The notes: generated by a model not told the origin, from the letters alone. Numbered from the stretch's first letter, positions 17,581 to 26,511 are shown. The stretch: 64,000 nt of DNA from Pyrodictium sp. (GCA_013540595.1 JABXKE010000002.1:310050-374049), one strand, 5' to 3'. A program made the numbers and translations.

Positions 17581-17845
17581 TGTCTCCACCTGCAGCTGCT
17601 ACCGCGTCTAGCACAACAGCTACTAGGCTTAGATAAGCATTTACCAAAGTCCGAGCTGCAGAAAGATCCCTAGCAGATAAACATATCCTAAGGGTATTAT
17701 TATGGATTTCCAGCCTTACTTCTCCCCTGCTAGGATCGGGAGGATTCCTAGCCTCAGCCTCTAACGCTTCTAGAAGAGCCCCTAGGAGCTTATTGTCAAA
17801 TCCTTCTACTCCTATGCAGCCTGTGACCGGATACATAGTCCTCAA
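17537..17845 (-). CDS. pcc1: KEOPS complex subunit Pcc1
   Basis: The protein shows the Pcc1/CTAG pattern LRICLSARDLSAARTLVNAYLSL. Pcc1 dimerises the KEOPS complex that makes the t6A37 modification on tRNAs reading ANN codons. The fold is small (about 80-90 residues); here 102 residues, with a low-complexity C-terminal tail that overlaps the start of prefoldin beta. Kae1 and Bud32 are not in the window. Confidence 0.82.
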   Translation of the reverse strand: MRTMYPVTGCIGVEGFDNKLLGALLEALEAEARNPPDPSRGEVRLEIHNNTLRICLSARDLSAARTLVNAYLSLVAVVLDAVAAAGGDNGSEASPRTGEQAS

Positions 17846-18452
17846 CCCTCACAACTCTAAGAAGAGGGCCACAAGGCCTACGAGATGCTGTACACAAAAA
17901 GTCTATTTCAGCAAAGTGGCTAGCTGAGCTGGGGGGACGAATAACTGCTACAACATCCACAATCGGTGTATCTGTATCAAAGACGAGCTTAGCTAGAAAA
18001 GCTCTAACTATTATGTCACTCAAAAGCTTGTGCTCTTCAACGTTACTCAAACTAAGGACACCAAGACTCTTCACGCCATAACTACGCTGGGCCTCTGGCC
18101 TCTCACGTGAGAGCTTGACACCAGAGAGTCTGAACATTGCTATCAGTCTAAGTCCCTCTTCTATAGTTTCACCAGGCTCATAGATGTACAGTGAGCCAGG
18201 GTTACCCTTCCAAGTGCTGATTATAACAACTCTCTTAGCACTAACGCTGCGCGCCTCGAAGAAGATATCACGTAACGTGGCTTTGCCACGGGTAAGCTTA
18301 GCTGCACAAGGTAGGATGGAGACTATATCCTTAACAAAGCTTCTAACACGCTGAGTAGGCCTATGCGAGGTCGTCACAAGGAACAAGGGCTTCTCACAGA
18401 GACTCAAAATAATTCGACCCATCTTAGTGTTTTTACCTATGGGGGATTGCAC
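17796..18452 (-). CDS. Brix domain ribosome biogenesis protein (Imp4-like)
   Basis: The opening PLFLVTTSHRPTQRVRSFVKD and the following LTRGKATLRDIFFEA are characteristic of archaeal Brix/Imp4 proteins, which bind pre-rRNA in ribosome assembly. Its 218 residues cover the whole single-domain fold. It lies between L37Ae and Pcc1, the usual place in the superoperon, and overlaps pcc1 by 50 bases. ATG 18422 is an alternative start. Confidence 0.82.
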   Translation of the reverse strand: MQSPIGKNTKMGRIILSLCEKPLFLVTTSHRPTQRVRSFVKDIVSILPCAAKLTRGKATLRDIFFEARSVSAKRVVIISTWKGNPGSLYIYEPGETIEEGLRLIAMFRLSGVKLSRERPEAQRSYGVKSLGVLSLSNVEEHKLLSDIIVRAFLAKLVFDTDTPIVDVVAVIRPPSSASHFAEIDFLCTASRRPCGPLLRVVRVEDYVSGHRLHRSRRI

Positions 18453-18528
18453 CAGACAAAAACACTCAAACAGCTAGTGCACGCATTTACAAGGCTATGT
18501 CAGATTTAAAGTTTTAAAGTGATATTGT

Positions 18529-18795
18529 TTATTCTTCACGTATTATTATCTTAGGGAAATGCTTGTTAAGACCAGTTCTAGGCACATAGGCACCCCCAGC
18601 CCATACCATACCGCATTTTGTACAAGTCCATATTCCAACACTAATCCTCTTTACATGACCCTGTGTTCCACAGAAGGGGCATAAGTGATTAGCGTACCTG
18701 CGCTCCATGACGTCACGCCATCGCTTACGTAGCGTAGATCCGTACCGTGGACCAAACCTTCCAGCTATGCCGACGACGCGCGTCCGCCTAGCCAT
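18529..18795 (-). CDS. rpl37ae: 50S ribosomal protein L37Ae
   Basis: A basic protein starting MARRTRVVGIAGRFGPRYG with a zinc ribbon CPFC(16)CTKC. It is the standard archaeal L37Ae of about 88 residues. A GTG-type upstream extension of six residues is possible, but the family start is at 18795. It lies in the exosome superoperon between Rrp42 and the Brix protein. Confidence 0.94.
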   Translation of the reverse strand: MARRTRVVGIAGRFGPRYGSTLRKRWRDVMERRYANHLCPFCGTQGHVKRISVGIWTCTKCGMVWAGGAYVPRTGLNKHFPKIIIREE

Positions 18796-18903
18796 TGTGT
18801 GCACCCGCAACAAATCAGCTGTCAGTAGAGCCTATTAAAGAATCCCGTCCATGAGAAGCTCATGTTATATTAACAACAAAATAACGTATAGGACGAGGAT
18901 GTA

Positions 18904-19893
18904 TTAGTGCTCCTCACTACTATCTTCACTACTAAGCGCTTCCTCGTGAACAATCTCCTCTACAACTTCTTCTCGCTCCCTACTCGGCAAAGGCCGCGGT
19001 AGCTCAGTTTCTGGCTTCTGGGCCTCCTCGCTTTCACTCAACTTCTTTTCTAGCTCTAACCTATAAGGCTCAACGAATTTCTTCAAAGCCTCAAAGTAGA
19101 CGGCTGCCTTCCTCAAGGCTAGACTGACAGCCCTTAATACCTCATCATAGGTTAAGTATCCAGTCCCACCAGTTTTCTGAATACCGGCAACACGCCCATC
19201 ATCACTTACAGCAACTACAAGCCTTGTGTCGGCAACCTCCTCCTCTTCATATGTTGGATCAACAATGAGCTTATTAGCTACTTTTGCTATAGCGACAGTC
19301 ACTACTCTATGGTTTATAGGCAACAAACCAGCATACCTAGAACGATCAACCACATAGCCCTCCTCAACCTTTACTGCTTGAGGTACCCTCGTAGTCATAA
19401 GTGCTGCCATCGAGGCTAAGGCTGATGCATCAAACAAGTTGCCATCATGGTTTAAGACGTAAATATCAACATAAATACGCCATACATGCTTACCAGGCTC
19501 AAGGACTAGCTTATCTAAAGCTACAGCCTTAATCTCTCTAAGACTTCTATCAATTACACGTGCAAGTTCGATAGCATTCTCATCGGGAGGTCCTGGTTCA
19601 AACGTTGGCGATGCAAGCGGCACAAACTCTGCATTGACTACTAGTACGCCTTCGTTAGGAGTATCAAGAAACGGTGGAACAATATCCATCTTAACTCCTA
19701 CAAGAACCATAGTTTCTCCTAGCTTAACTAGCGCTGAACCTTCTGCTCGCTCAATATAGCCTGGCTCTATTTTTATCTCTCGTATGTCATCTAGCTTGCG
19801 TCCATCAAGCCGTACTCCTCTGGTGAGCAAGACTTCCATAGTGTGCCTCTTGAGTTTAGGTACTATGATGCTTGTCGAAGGTGTTAAGCTCAT
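18904..19893 (-). CDS. rrp42: Exosome complex RNase PH-type subunit Rrp42
   Basis: An RNase PH-fold subunit of the hexameric archaeal exosome ring. The markers are RGVRLDGRKLDDIREIKIEPG, AEGSALVKLGETMVLVGVKMDIVPP and GNLFDASALASMAALM. Rrp42 lacks the catalytic acid but supplies RNA-binding residues and structure. The protein carries an acidic Glu/Ser-rich tail of about 45 residues beyond the domain, longer than usual. It is 17 bases downstream of rrp41. Confidence 0.95.
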   Translation of the reverse strand: MSLTPSTSIIVPKLKRHTMEVLLTRGVRLDGRKLDDIREIKIEPGYIERAEGSALVKLGETMVLVGVKMDIVPPFLDTPNEGVLVVNAEFVPLASPTFEPGPPDENAIELARVIDRSLREIKAVALDKLVLEPGKHVWRIYVDIYVLNHDGNLFDASALASMAALMTTRVPQAVKVEEGYVVDRSRYAGLLPINHRVVTVAIAKVANKLIVDPTYEEEEVADTRLVVAVSDDGRVAGIQKTGGTGYLTYDEVLRAVSLALRKAAVYFEALKKFVEPYRLELEKKLSESEEAQKPETELPRPLPSREREEVVEEIVHEEALSSEDSSEEH

Positions 19894-19910
19894 ATTATCT
19901 CACCTCCCTC

Positions 19911-20675
19911 TTAACCAACACTAACATATTTTTTACGAAGAGCTTCCTTTTGGAGTTTATATATTGTGTTTATGCCTTTCACAGCCAATTCCATCGCCTT
20001 AGTGAACTCTTCATGAGTCATTACACCATTAAGCTGGAGCAGTAGAACTCTGTTAAGATTGGGTGCCATCGCAACAGGCATGTCAGCTTCGGCATAGTTG
20101 TCCTCTATTTCATCAATATCCAATACTATTACACCGTCAACTTTACCCACGGCAACAGCTGCAACTAAGTCACGCATAGCTATACCAGCGTCAGCTAACG
20201 CCAAGCTTGCAGCTGTTAGGGCTGCAGTCCTTGTACCACCATCAGACTGTAAAACCTCCATGTAGACATCTATCGTTGTTCGAGGAAACAGCTCTGTTAA
20301 AACCACAGCCTCTAGAGCCTCACGTATAACTTTTGACAACTCTATCTCTCGCCTAGTTGGTGCAGGCGTCTTCCTTTCCTCTGTCGAGAACGGTGCCATG
20401 TGGTATCGACAACGTATTACCGCTCTATCGGGCAAAGCTACATGGCGTGGGACAGCCTCACGCGGCCCATAAACAGCCGCAATAACACGTGTTCCGCCGT
20501 ACTCTACTAATGCTGAGCCATCCGCATTGGATAGTACTCCAACCTCCATCCTTATGGGACGAAGCTGGTCCGGTGTTCTCCCATCATGTCTTATAGCGAC
20601 TTTTACCCCATCACGCTCTTCCCAACGTATTAGGGAAGGCTTACTCTCAGATGTATGTGCCATGGCTTTATACAC
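19911..20675 (-). CDS. rrp41: Exosome complex catalytic subunit Rrp41
   Basis: The phosphorolytic subunit of the archaeal exosome: [41 protein letters not shown] and the catalytic Asp region [11 protein letters not shown] are all present. It degrades RNA 3'-5' with phosphate and can add heteropolymeric tails. The reading overlaps rrp4 by 8 bases, indicating translational coupling; ATG 20663 is a shorter alternative start. Confidence 0.95.
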   Translation of the reverse strand: MYKAMAHTSESKPSLIRWEERDGVKVAIRHDGRTPDQLRPIRMEVGVLSNADGSALVEYGGTRVIAAVYGPREAVPRHVALPDRAVIRCRYHMAPFSTEERKTPAPTRREIELSKVIREALEAVVLTELFPRTTIDVYMEVLQSDGGTRTAALTAASLALADAGIAMRDLVAAVAVGKVDGVIVLDIDEIEDNYAEADMPVAMAPNLNRVLLLQLNGVMTHEEFTKAMELAVKGINTIYKLQKEALRKKYVSVG

Positions 20676-21387
20676 CTCTCCTACTCCTTTCTTCTCTAAT
20701 GAAGCTTCTTACTCTCTCGGTTAAACCTGTAGTATGGGCTTCGGCCTCTATCTTCCGGAGAGACAACACGAGAATTTCCTCCAAGTCCCTACTAGGACAG
20801 CGGATCCAAATCCTACCGTTCTGGCCTACGAGTATAGAGCACCCTGTCTCCTCCATTAACATGTTAACCATTGAGCCCTTTTTACCAATAACTCTTGGCA
20901 CTCTGCTAGGCTTTATCTCGACTATGGAGCCTTCACTAATCCTTCCTAGACCTTCTCCCTTAATTGTCAACAATGGGTCACGTGCCCTGTCAAAAGCCAA
21001 CACTTTAGCAACGATGTAGTCACCGACATCAAGGTACCTCTTCAAACTGTCCGTAGCTGGGTTAAACGGCTTGTCAAGCACCTCTTGAACAGTTAAGATG
21101 CCTTTGTAGGGCGAAGCTATATCAACTTCCCAGTGTGTTATCCCGATATCCTTTACTAGACCTATAACTATGTCGCCAGGCCTAGGTATATACGCACCCT
21201 CCAGCGGTATTATCGACACAATATACTTGCCATCCTGCTCTTCTATATCAACTAGACCTGTTATCAGAGCTATTATTCTCTTGCCGTGTCTTTCCACAAA
21301 TATTCCTCCAGGTTCGACGTCGTCACCCTCAGCTATAATGTCTCCTGGAAGGACTATTGAACGAGCCTCAAAGAATAGCCTCGCCAA
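20668..21387 (-). CDS. rrp4: Exosome RNA-binding subunit Rrp4
   Basis: Domains in order: an N-terminal barrel ([19 protein letters not shown]), an S1 domain (about residues 55-130) and a KH domain with [21 protein letters not shown]. Rrp4 caps the exosome ring and recruits poly(A)-rich RNA. It is followed immediately by rrp41 and preceded by SBDS, the standard order. Confidence 0.95.
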   Translation of the reverse strand: MARLFFEARSIVLPGDIIAEGDDVEPGGIFVERHGKRIIALITGLVDIEEQDGKYIVSIIPLEGAYIPRPGDIVIGLVKDIGITHWEVDIASPYKGILTVQEVLDKPFNPATDSLKRYLDVGDYIVAKVLAFDRARDPLLTIKGEGLGRISEGSIVEIKPSRVPRVIGKKGSMVNMLMEETGCSILVGQNGRIWIRCPSRDLEEILVLSLRKIEAEAHTTGLTERVRSFIREERSRRGV

Positions 21388-21393
21388 GTGGGA

Positions 21394-22107
21394 TCACACC
21401 ACGCTAACTACTTTCACATCAATATTCCCTTTAGTAATCTTGCTTAATCTGTCAATAACTTCTTGCTGAATACCTGCAGGAATCTCTATTTCAGCCACAA
21501 GACTTCCATCAGTACGCCAGTCCATGTGTTTCACCTCACCTAGCTTTGACAGCACACCGGCAACCCTGCCGGAGTACTGAGGTGGGACTATTATGCGGAG
21601 TAGTGCACGGGCGATTTTTATCGGTATGATTCTACTGATTGCTTTAACTATCATGGGCACTTGCTCTTCAACACTTTTATACAAATCCACTCCAACTCTA
21701 GCCTGCTCCATTGCAGCTTCTATTCTAGCCGGTGGAATGGGGAGCTTCGTCTTAGGATCAATAGCGTTTCTTGCAATATAGTTTATTATCTGTCTCTTCT
21801 TATTCTCGAGGAGCCTTCTACGCTGCTCCGCTGTTAGCTGTAAATCACCGCGCTTTACAATCTCAGCAGCTATCTTGACAACGTCATCGGTACCAAAGAT
21901 TTTTCTGAGAAGTTCAGGAGAAGCGCGTAGGCCGCGACGTAGATCAGTGTATATGGCGTCACTTATCACCATTTCCTCGAGGTTGACTTCACGACCCTGC
22001 TTATACTCGAAAGCTAGGTCAGGGTTTACTAAAACTTCAAATCTTTTTCCTGCTACCTCCAACCTCGCGACAACAGGCTCATGCTCGCCTTTACTTTTTC
22101 GAGGCAT
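21394..22107 (-). CDS. SBDS family ribosome maturation protein
   Basis: A 237-residue three-domain SBDS (Sdo1) homologue. The N-terminal FYSH domain holds VARLEVAGKRFEVLVNPD and LRKIFGTDDV; the middle helical domain holds TAEQRRRLLENKKRQII; the C-terminal ferredoxin-like domain ends in KGNIDVKVVSVV. In eukaryotes SBDS releases eIF6 from the 60S subunit. It lies 6 bases before rrp4. Confidence 0.94.
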   Translation of the reverse strand: MPRKSKGEHEPVVARLEVAGKRFEVLVNPDLAFEYKQGREVNLEEMVISDAIYTDLRRGLRASPELLRKIFGTDDVVKIAAEIVKRGDLQLTAEQRRRLLENKKRQIINYIARNAIDPKTKLPIPPARIEAAMEQARVGVDLYKSVEEQVPMIVKAISRIIPIKIARALLRIIVPPQYSGRVAGVLSKLGEVKHMDWRTDGSLVAEIEIPAGIQQEVIDRLSKITKGNIDVKVVSVV

Positions 22108-22112
22108 ACTCT

Positions 22113-22844
22113 TTACACACCAATTTTTTCTAGATATTTCGTGAGTTCCTCTTTAGTTAGTTTCCGGAATTTCTGTGTACGGGTCTCAACCACACCTATT
22201 TCCAGTGTCTCAGCTGTAGGCTTACCTTCCATAACTGTTGAGACAGCCTTAATACCAAGCACGATTGCATCATCAAGACTCATATCTTCACGGTACTCCT
22301 TCTGTAGAACCTCAATCGCTTGCCCACCACCTTGCCCAAGCCCATGTGCCTTATAGCTAATATACTGCCCACTAGGCTCAGCCACATAGAGCTTTGGGCC
22401 AGCATCATCTACGCCGGCAATCATTAGTGTTACACCGAAAGGCCTGACGCCACCGTGCTGAGTGTACACTTGCATAACATCACATACTTGTTTTACGAGA
22501 TACTCTATAGGTATTTTCTCACCATAGACGAAGCGGTACTGAACTGCTAGCTGACGTGCATAATCAATGAGTATTCTTCCATCGCTACCAAAACCTACAA
22601 ATCCTGCACCAATATGCTCGTCTATCATGTAAACCTTCTCTAAGTGATCAAGGTCGATTAGTGGTGTTGTCTTCCTCTTCTCTGCAACAATGACAACACC
22701 TTCATTAACCCTTATACCCACCATGGTCCATCCACGTTTTGCAGCCTCCATAGCGTACTCTACTTGGAATAGTCTACCATCTGGAGAGAACATCGATGTA
22801 CTACGATCATATCCCATCATTGCCGGCGGCGCGGGAAACGACAT
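22113..22844 (-). CDS. psmA: Proteasome subunit alpha
   Basis: A 20S alpha subunit that forms the outer gating ring. The N-terminal gate motif is YDRSTSMFSPDGRLFQVEYAMEA's conserved tract, followed by KRGWTMVGIRVNEGVVIVAEK and the helix region QVYTQHGGVRPFG. There is no propeptide or catalytic Thr, as expected for alpha. GGGAGGGTG precedes the ATG. It is the first gene of the SBDS-exosome transcription unit. Confidence 0.96.
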   Translation of the reverse strand: MSFPAPPAMMGYDRSTSMFSPDGRLFQVEYAMEAAKRGWTMVGIRVNEGVVIVAEKRKTTPLIDLDHLEKVYMIDEHIGAGFVGFGSDGRILIDYARQLAVQYRFVYGEKIPIEYLVKQVCDVMQVYTQHGGVRPFGVTLMIAGVDDAGPKLYVAEPSGQYISYKAHGLGQGGGQAIEVLQKEYREDMSLDDAIVLGIKAVSTVMEGKPTAETLEIGVVETRTQKFRKLTKEELTKYLEKIGV

Positions 22845-22958
22845 TGCGCTAGCACCCTCCCAACTTTCTTGTACCTAGCATAAGCCTATGGTAAAAAGTC
22901 TTCTTTAAGCTAAACGTTCCAAACACAGTGAGCCAAACACATTTTAGACTACTGGTAG

Positions 22959-22972
22959 TTTACACGTGTAAA
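22959..22972. promoter_or_regulatory. 14-bp perfect palindrome between psmA and a candidate RNA
   Basis: TTTACACGTGTAAA is a perfect inverted repeat in the AT-rich space between the divergent psmA gene and the structured RNA candidate. It lies just upstream of a TATA-like AAATTAAAG (22979-22987). It could be an operator for a dimeric regulator. No second copy was noticed in the window. Confidence 0.35.
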
Positions 22973-23010
22973 ACAATACAAATTAAAGCCAAATTAGTAT
23001 TAAGAGTAAA

Positions 23011-23185
23011 GGGAGGCAAGCCAGCGCCGCTGAGGAGGAGTCCGAACACTGACTATAGCGGATGAAGACTCTTCTCGCCCCCGAGGCAACAAGCTTAGAG
23101 CATAGCAACTATGCTTGTTGCTGCAATGATGACCGCGTCCTTCGCATAGAACTTGATGCAGAATGAGGCCCCATTACTGAGCACC
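23011..23185 (+). ncRNA. Candidate structured RNA(s), with a C/D box-like 3' part
   Basis: This GC-rich block sits in AT-rich flanks. AAATTAAAG at 22979-22987 could be a TATA box with start near 23011. Visible pairings are CAGC/GCTG (23022-23032), a 9-bp stem GGAGGAGTC with GACTCTTCT (two G-U pairs; 23034-23042 with 23067-23075), and a hairpin GCAACAA/TTGTTGC plus GCATAG/CTATGC (about 23086-23121). The last part has a perfect C box ATGATGA (23126-23132) and a D box CTGA (23177-23180) joined by TGC/GCA. It may be one RNA or two. No protein fits the region. The strand is inferred. Confidence 0.4.
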
Positions 23186-23219
23186 ATTAATACACTTAAA
23201 GGTTGTAGGGTGAGTAGTA

Positions 23220-23813
23220 TTGGCGCATACCAAGCAGAGGATGCTCGAACTACTAAGACGACGTGGATGCATGAAAGCTGTAGATTTAGCTGCTTTAATG
23301 CGCACAACTATTAGTGACGTAGAGAAAATAGCTGTAGAACTCCAGAGAGAAGGAGTAGTAGCTATTCATGAAAACCTCATTTGTTTAATAGATAGAGAAG
23401 GTAGGGAAATCCGTAGCCCAATGTATGATAAAGTAGTTAGTGATCTTTCCCGCAATCCTTACGTTAAGTTTGTTGATACCATTGAAGAAAACACCCTCCT
23501 AGTATACCTCAATAACAACACATTGATCGTTGCAAGAATAGCGAGTAAGAGAGATAGCGTAGCACTGCTCGCTAAGCAGACAGCATCGTTGTCAAGAAGA
23601 CTAGCCACTAAGAGGTGTGGCGAAATAGCCAAACCTAGAAGGTGGCGTTGTAGCCGCGTTATACCCCTAGTTATACAAGAAAGGGGTAAGAGTCTTAGAA
23701 TAGTTGAAGGTGTTGCAGTAGTGAGTCTAGACAGTATTCACACATTTATAGCCGATGTTGTCCAAGGCAATGTCCCGGTACTTCTTAGAAAGTATATTGT
23801 CGGAGAGCTCTAA
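23220..23813 (+). CDS. Winged-helix hypothetical protein (197 aa)
   Basis: The N-terminal 55 residues form a winged helix-turn-helix (MLELLRRRGCMKAVDLAALM, then VEKIAVELQREGVVAI). The rest is an unassigned alpha/beta domain; VSLDSIHTFIADVV near the end is not a motif I can name. It starts with TTG preceded by AGGGTGAG. The last 87 bases overlap the end of thiI on the other strand, an unusually long convergent overlap. It may be a regulator or an RNA/DNA-binding protein. Confidence 0.62.
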   Translation: MAHTKQRMLELLRRRGCMKAVDLAALMRTTISDVEKIAVELQREGVVAIHENLICLIDREGREIRSPMYDKVVSDLSRNPYVKFVDTIEENTLLVYLNNNTLIVARIASKRDSVALLAKQTASLSRRLATKRCGEIAKPRRWRCSRVIPLVIQERGKSLRIVEGVAVVSLDSIHTFIADVVQGNVPVLLRKYIVGEL

Positions 23814-24980
23814 CTCTATAACAGCCTTGAGCGCACTATATACTAAGCTTCTTATCTTATTATATTCTTCGCTTAGAACCTTGTAATCTGCTTTCGTTGT
23901 CACCGGCGAGTCTCTTGCAATAGTACAGTACTCCTTAGTCTTAGCAGCCTCATCATAGAGTTTTATCCTCCGCATTAAATCTATGATTTCCTCCTTGTCA
24001 AGTCCTATGAGTGGTCTCAGAATAGGTACTATGTCTGTTCGTGAAACCTCTAATGCATATATGTTAGGTAGCGTTTGAGATGAAACTTGGCCAAGACTCT
24101 CTCCTGTTACAAGTGCCTTGTATCCAAGATTCTTAGCTAGAATGGTCGCAGCATCATACATTGCAAGCCTCAAAACAACTTGCCTATATTCTGGTTTAAC
24201 CAGGGCAACTATTGCTTGTGTTACAAATCGGAAATCAACTACGTATAGTCTCGTATTGTAGCCGTGAAGCCATAGCCTCGCCTCTAAAAGCGCTACTCTT
24301 AACGCATCACGCACCGAAAGACTTGAAGCTAGTACAAAATGCAACAAATCGACTTCAACGCCACGCTTCGCTATCATCCAGGCCGCAAGCGGGCTGTCAA
24401 GCCCGCCAGAGAACAGAGCAAGCGCTCTCCCCTCAACACCTATGGGTAATCCTTTGGGCCCCTTAGACAGTCCTTGATGTATAAACGCTGTATTCCCTCT
24501 AGCCTCCACGTACACCTCTACTTCAGGATTATCTAGGTTAACCCCTCTGCTTAAAGGGTAGAGAGCCGCGCCAATAACCTTGGCCATCTCTAGGCTTGTA
24601 AAGGGCTCTCTCCCACTCCTCTTTGCTCTCACAGCAAAGACCCTACCCTTAACCCATTCACCCGCAATCTTCTTAACTTTCTCAGCGAGATCATTGAGAT
24701 CATTAAATTGCACTCTGTAGGCTATTGTTGCGCCATGTATGCCAAAAACATGGAGTATAGCATCAAGCGCCGCTTTATATTCTTCTTCTGTGGAACAAGG
24801 GCCTATGATTACTCGTGTATCGAACAAGTAAGGTCCCTTGCATTTGTTGACATTCCACTTCCTAAGAGCACTTCTAATGTTACGTAGAAGCCTCTGCTCA
24901 AACCTAGGACGCACACGATGCGATTTTAACACTATTTCTCCAGCAATGCTAGCAAATATTATCCTCTCTACCTCTACCAT
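23727..24980 (-). CDS. thiI: tRNA 4-thiouridine synthase ThiI
   Basis: Domains in order: an N-terminal ferredoxin-like part, a THUMP domain (to about residue 170) and a PP-loop pyrophosphatase domain with the ATP motif SGGLDSP. ThiI adenylates U8 of tRNA for sulfur insertion. There is no C-terminal rhodanese domain; the archaeal form uses other Cys, and CTIARD near the end is a candidate. The gene interrupts the psmA-pop5 part of the RNA-processing superoperon. Confidence 0.9.
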   Translation of the reverse strand: MVEVERIIFASIAGEIVLKSHRVRPRFEQRLLRNIRSALRKWNVNKCKGPYLFDTRVIIGPCSTEEEYKAALDAILHVFGIHGATIAYRVQFNDLNDLAEKVKKIAGEWVKGRVFAVRAKRSGREPFTSLEMAKVIGAALYPLSRGVNLDNPEVEVYVEARGNTAFIHQGLSKGPKGLPIGVEGRALALFSGGLDSPLAAWMIAKRGVEVDLLHFVLASSLSVRDALRVALLEARLWLHGYNTRLYVVDFRFVTQAIVALVKPEYRQVVLRLAMYDAATILAKNLGYKALVTGESLGQVSSQTLPNIYALEVSRTDIVPILRPLIGLDKEEIIDLMRRIKLYDEAAKTKEYCTIARDSPVTTKADYKVLSEEYNKIRSLVYSALKAVIELELSDNILSKKYRDIALDNIGYKCVNTV

Positions 24981-25090
24981 TACACCACTAACCCCAAAGT
25001 AAAACTATATGCCCAGTCTGCCCCTAATTTAGATTGGATTGGAATAATAAGGTTAGACCACCCATATCCGCCTAGAGAGGTGCGACATCT

Positions 25091-25840
25091 GTGACTCTCT
25101 CACGACGCCATACTAACAAGCTTTCACCCATAGAACTTGTTAGGTATGATAGACAACTACCTGTTTTCGGCATAGAGGGGCAGACTAAGCTTAAGGAGAC
25201 TAGCGTTGCAGTGATAGGTGCTGGTGGCCTAGGTAGTTTCGAACTCTTGTATCTTGCAGGCCTAGGCGTAGGCAAAATAGTGATAGTTGATGGCGACACG
25301 GTTGAAGAGAGTAATTTGAATAGACAAGTACTGCACTGGGAGGAGGACATAGGTAAGCCTAAGGCCCTATCTGCAGCAGAGAAAATACGCAGGTTTAACC
25401 CATACATAGAGGTTGAAGCTATACCTGAGAAGCTGACTGAAAGCAATGCCGAGGAAATTATAGGAAGAGTTGACGCTGTCCTCGACGCGCTAGATAACTG
25501 GGAAACAAGGTTTCTTATCGACAGAGTAGCCTATAAGCTCGAGAAGATCTTCATTCATGCTGGCATATATGGACTAGAAGGACAAGTAATACCCATAGTA
25601 CCTGGAGAAACAAGTTGTCTAAGATGCTTGCTTCCACCTAAACTCACTTCACCACCTAGGTTTCCAGCAATTGCACCAACAGTAGGCATTATAGCTGGTA
25701 TTGCTGTGATAGAGTTAATTAAGATACTGACTGGTATTGGCGAGTCCAACAAGGGTAAAATGATAGTGTTTGATGGATCCACAATGGAAATAATGCGAGT
25801 TGACCTAAAGCCTCGCCCTAACTGTGTTTGCGTAGAGTAG
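25091..25840 (+). CDS. ThiF/MoeB/HesA-family E1-like adenylyltransferase
   Basis: This enzyme adenylates the C-terminal Gly-Gly of a ubiquitin-like sulfur carrier for molybdopterin, thiamine or tRNA thiolation, or for SAMP modification. GAGGLGS, the VDGDTVEESNLNRQVL stretch and DALDNWETR are visible. One zinc pair is present (CLRC), but the second is NCVCVE, a CxC rather than CxxC. GTG start behind GAGAGGTG. It lies next to thiI and 24 bases before pop5, so sulfur delivery to tRNA or to Moco (used by the NapA-like enzyme) are both plausible. Confidence 0.85.
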   Translation: MTLSRRHTNKLSPIELVRYDRQLPVFGIEGQTKLKETSVAVIGAGGLGSFELLYLAGLGVGKIVIVDGDTVEESNLNRQVLHWEEDIGKPKALSAAEKIRRFNPYIEVEAIPEKLTESNAEEIIGRVDAVLDALDNWETRFLIDRVAYKLEKIFIHAGIYGLEGQVIPIVPGETSCLRCLLPPKLTSPPRFPAIAPTVGIIAGIAVIELIKILTGIGESNKGKMIVFDGSTMEIMRVDLKPRPNCVCVE

Positions 25841-25864
25841 GCTATAGCGGAGGGTGCAAGTTTC

Positions 25865-26431
25865 GTGGCTAGTACATCGCTAGTACTGCTCATTACACAA
25901 CTCTTAGTTATGGCGGTACTGGTAATAATGTTGTACATTGTATTAAGACTAAGAGAACTAGGCTACAACATGGAAGAGCTAAGAGAACAATTAAAATTAC
26001 TGCAAACGTCTCAAAAAAAGATAAGACAAATAGAGAAAGCACTCAGTCTAGCTCTTGAAAGCAAAGAAGCCGAGAAGCTCATCGAGCTCCTTAGGAGGAA
26101 GAGGAGAAGACGCTACATAGTCTTCCAAGTTATAACCGAGGATGGCAAGCCAGTAAATCCTAACGAGCTAGAAAAGGCTATAGTGAGATCCGTTACTAGA
26201 CTAGCAGGAGACTTGACTGTAGCCAAGGGTAGAATACGCTTAGTCTACTATCATCCTGACAAAATGCTAGGCATACTCGCCGCAACACACGATACAAAAT
26301 ACTTAGTAATTGCTTCTATGGCTTTGGCTAGGAGGATAGGTGAGAGACGTGTACTTCTCATACCGCTAAAGACAACTGGCACTATAAAAAGAGCAAAGAA
26401 GGTTATAGGTTTACCCTTAAGGGAGCAATAA
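25865..26431 (+). CDS. rnp2: RNase P protein component 2 (Pop5) with N-terminal membrane anchor
   Basis: Residues about 83-180 match archaeal Pop5 (RYIVFQVI, LEKAIVRSVTRLAGDLT, RIRLVYYHPDKMLGILAATH). Pop5 pairs with Rpp30 to activate the RNase P catalytic RNA. Unlike normal Pop5 (about 120 residues), this copy begins with a hydrophobic helix (about residues 5-28), then a charged coiled-coil-like segment (33-80). GTG 25865 has a good GGAGGGTG in front, so the extension is probably translated. The gene is in opposite orientation to its usual neighbours, and rpp30 is convergent 200 bases away. Confidence 0.85.
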   Translation: MASTSLVLLITQLLVMAVLVIMLYIVLRLRELGYNMEELREQLKLLQTSQKKIRQIEKALSLALESKEAEKLIELLRRKRRRRYIVFQVITEDGKPVNPNELEKAIVRSVTRLAGDLTVAKGRIRLVYYHPDKMLGILAATHDTKYLVIASMALARRIGERRVLLIPLKTTGTIKRAKKVIGLPLREQ

Positions 26432-26511
26432 CCTGTTTCTGCCTCAACATGACACATAGAGAAAACGTGGTCAGGACGCAGTGCATGCGTAATTAAATTA
26501 AGAAGTGCTAA

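Noticed and set aside
23011-23185. RNase P RNA
   Set aside because: GAGGAGGAGTCC and GCAGAATGAGGCC look like conserved regions I and V, but the universal helix P4 cannot be formed without a mismatch and the invariant AAA and ACAGAA are altered. I keep it only as an unassigned structured RNA.
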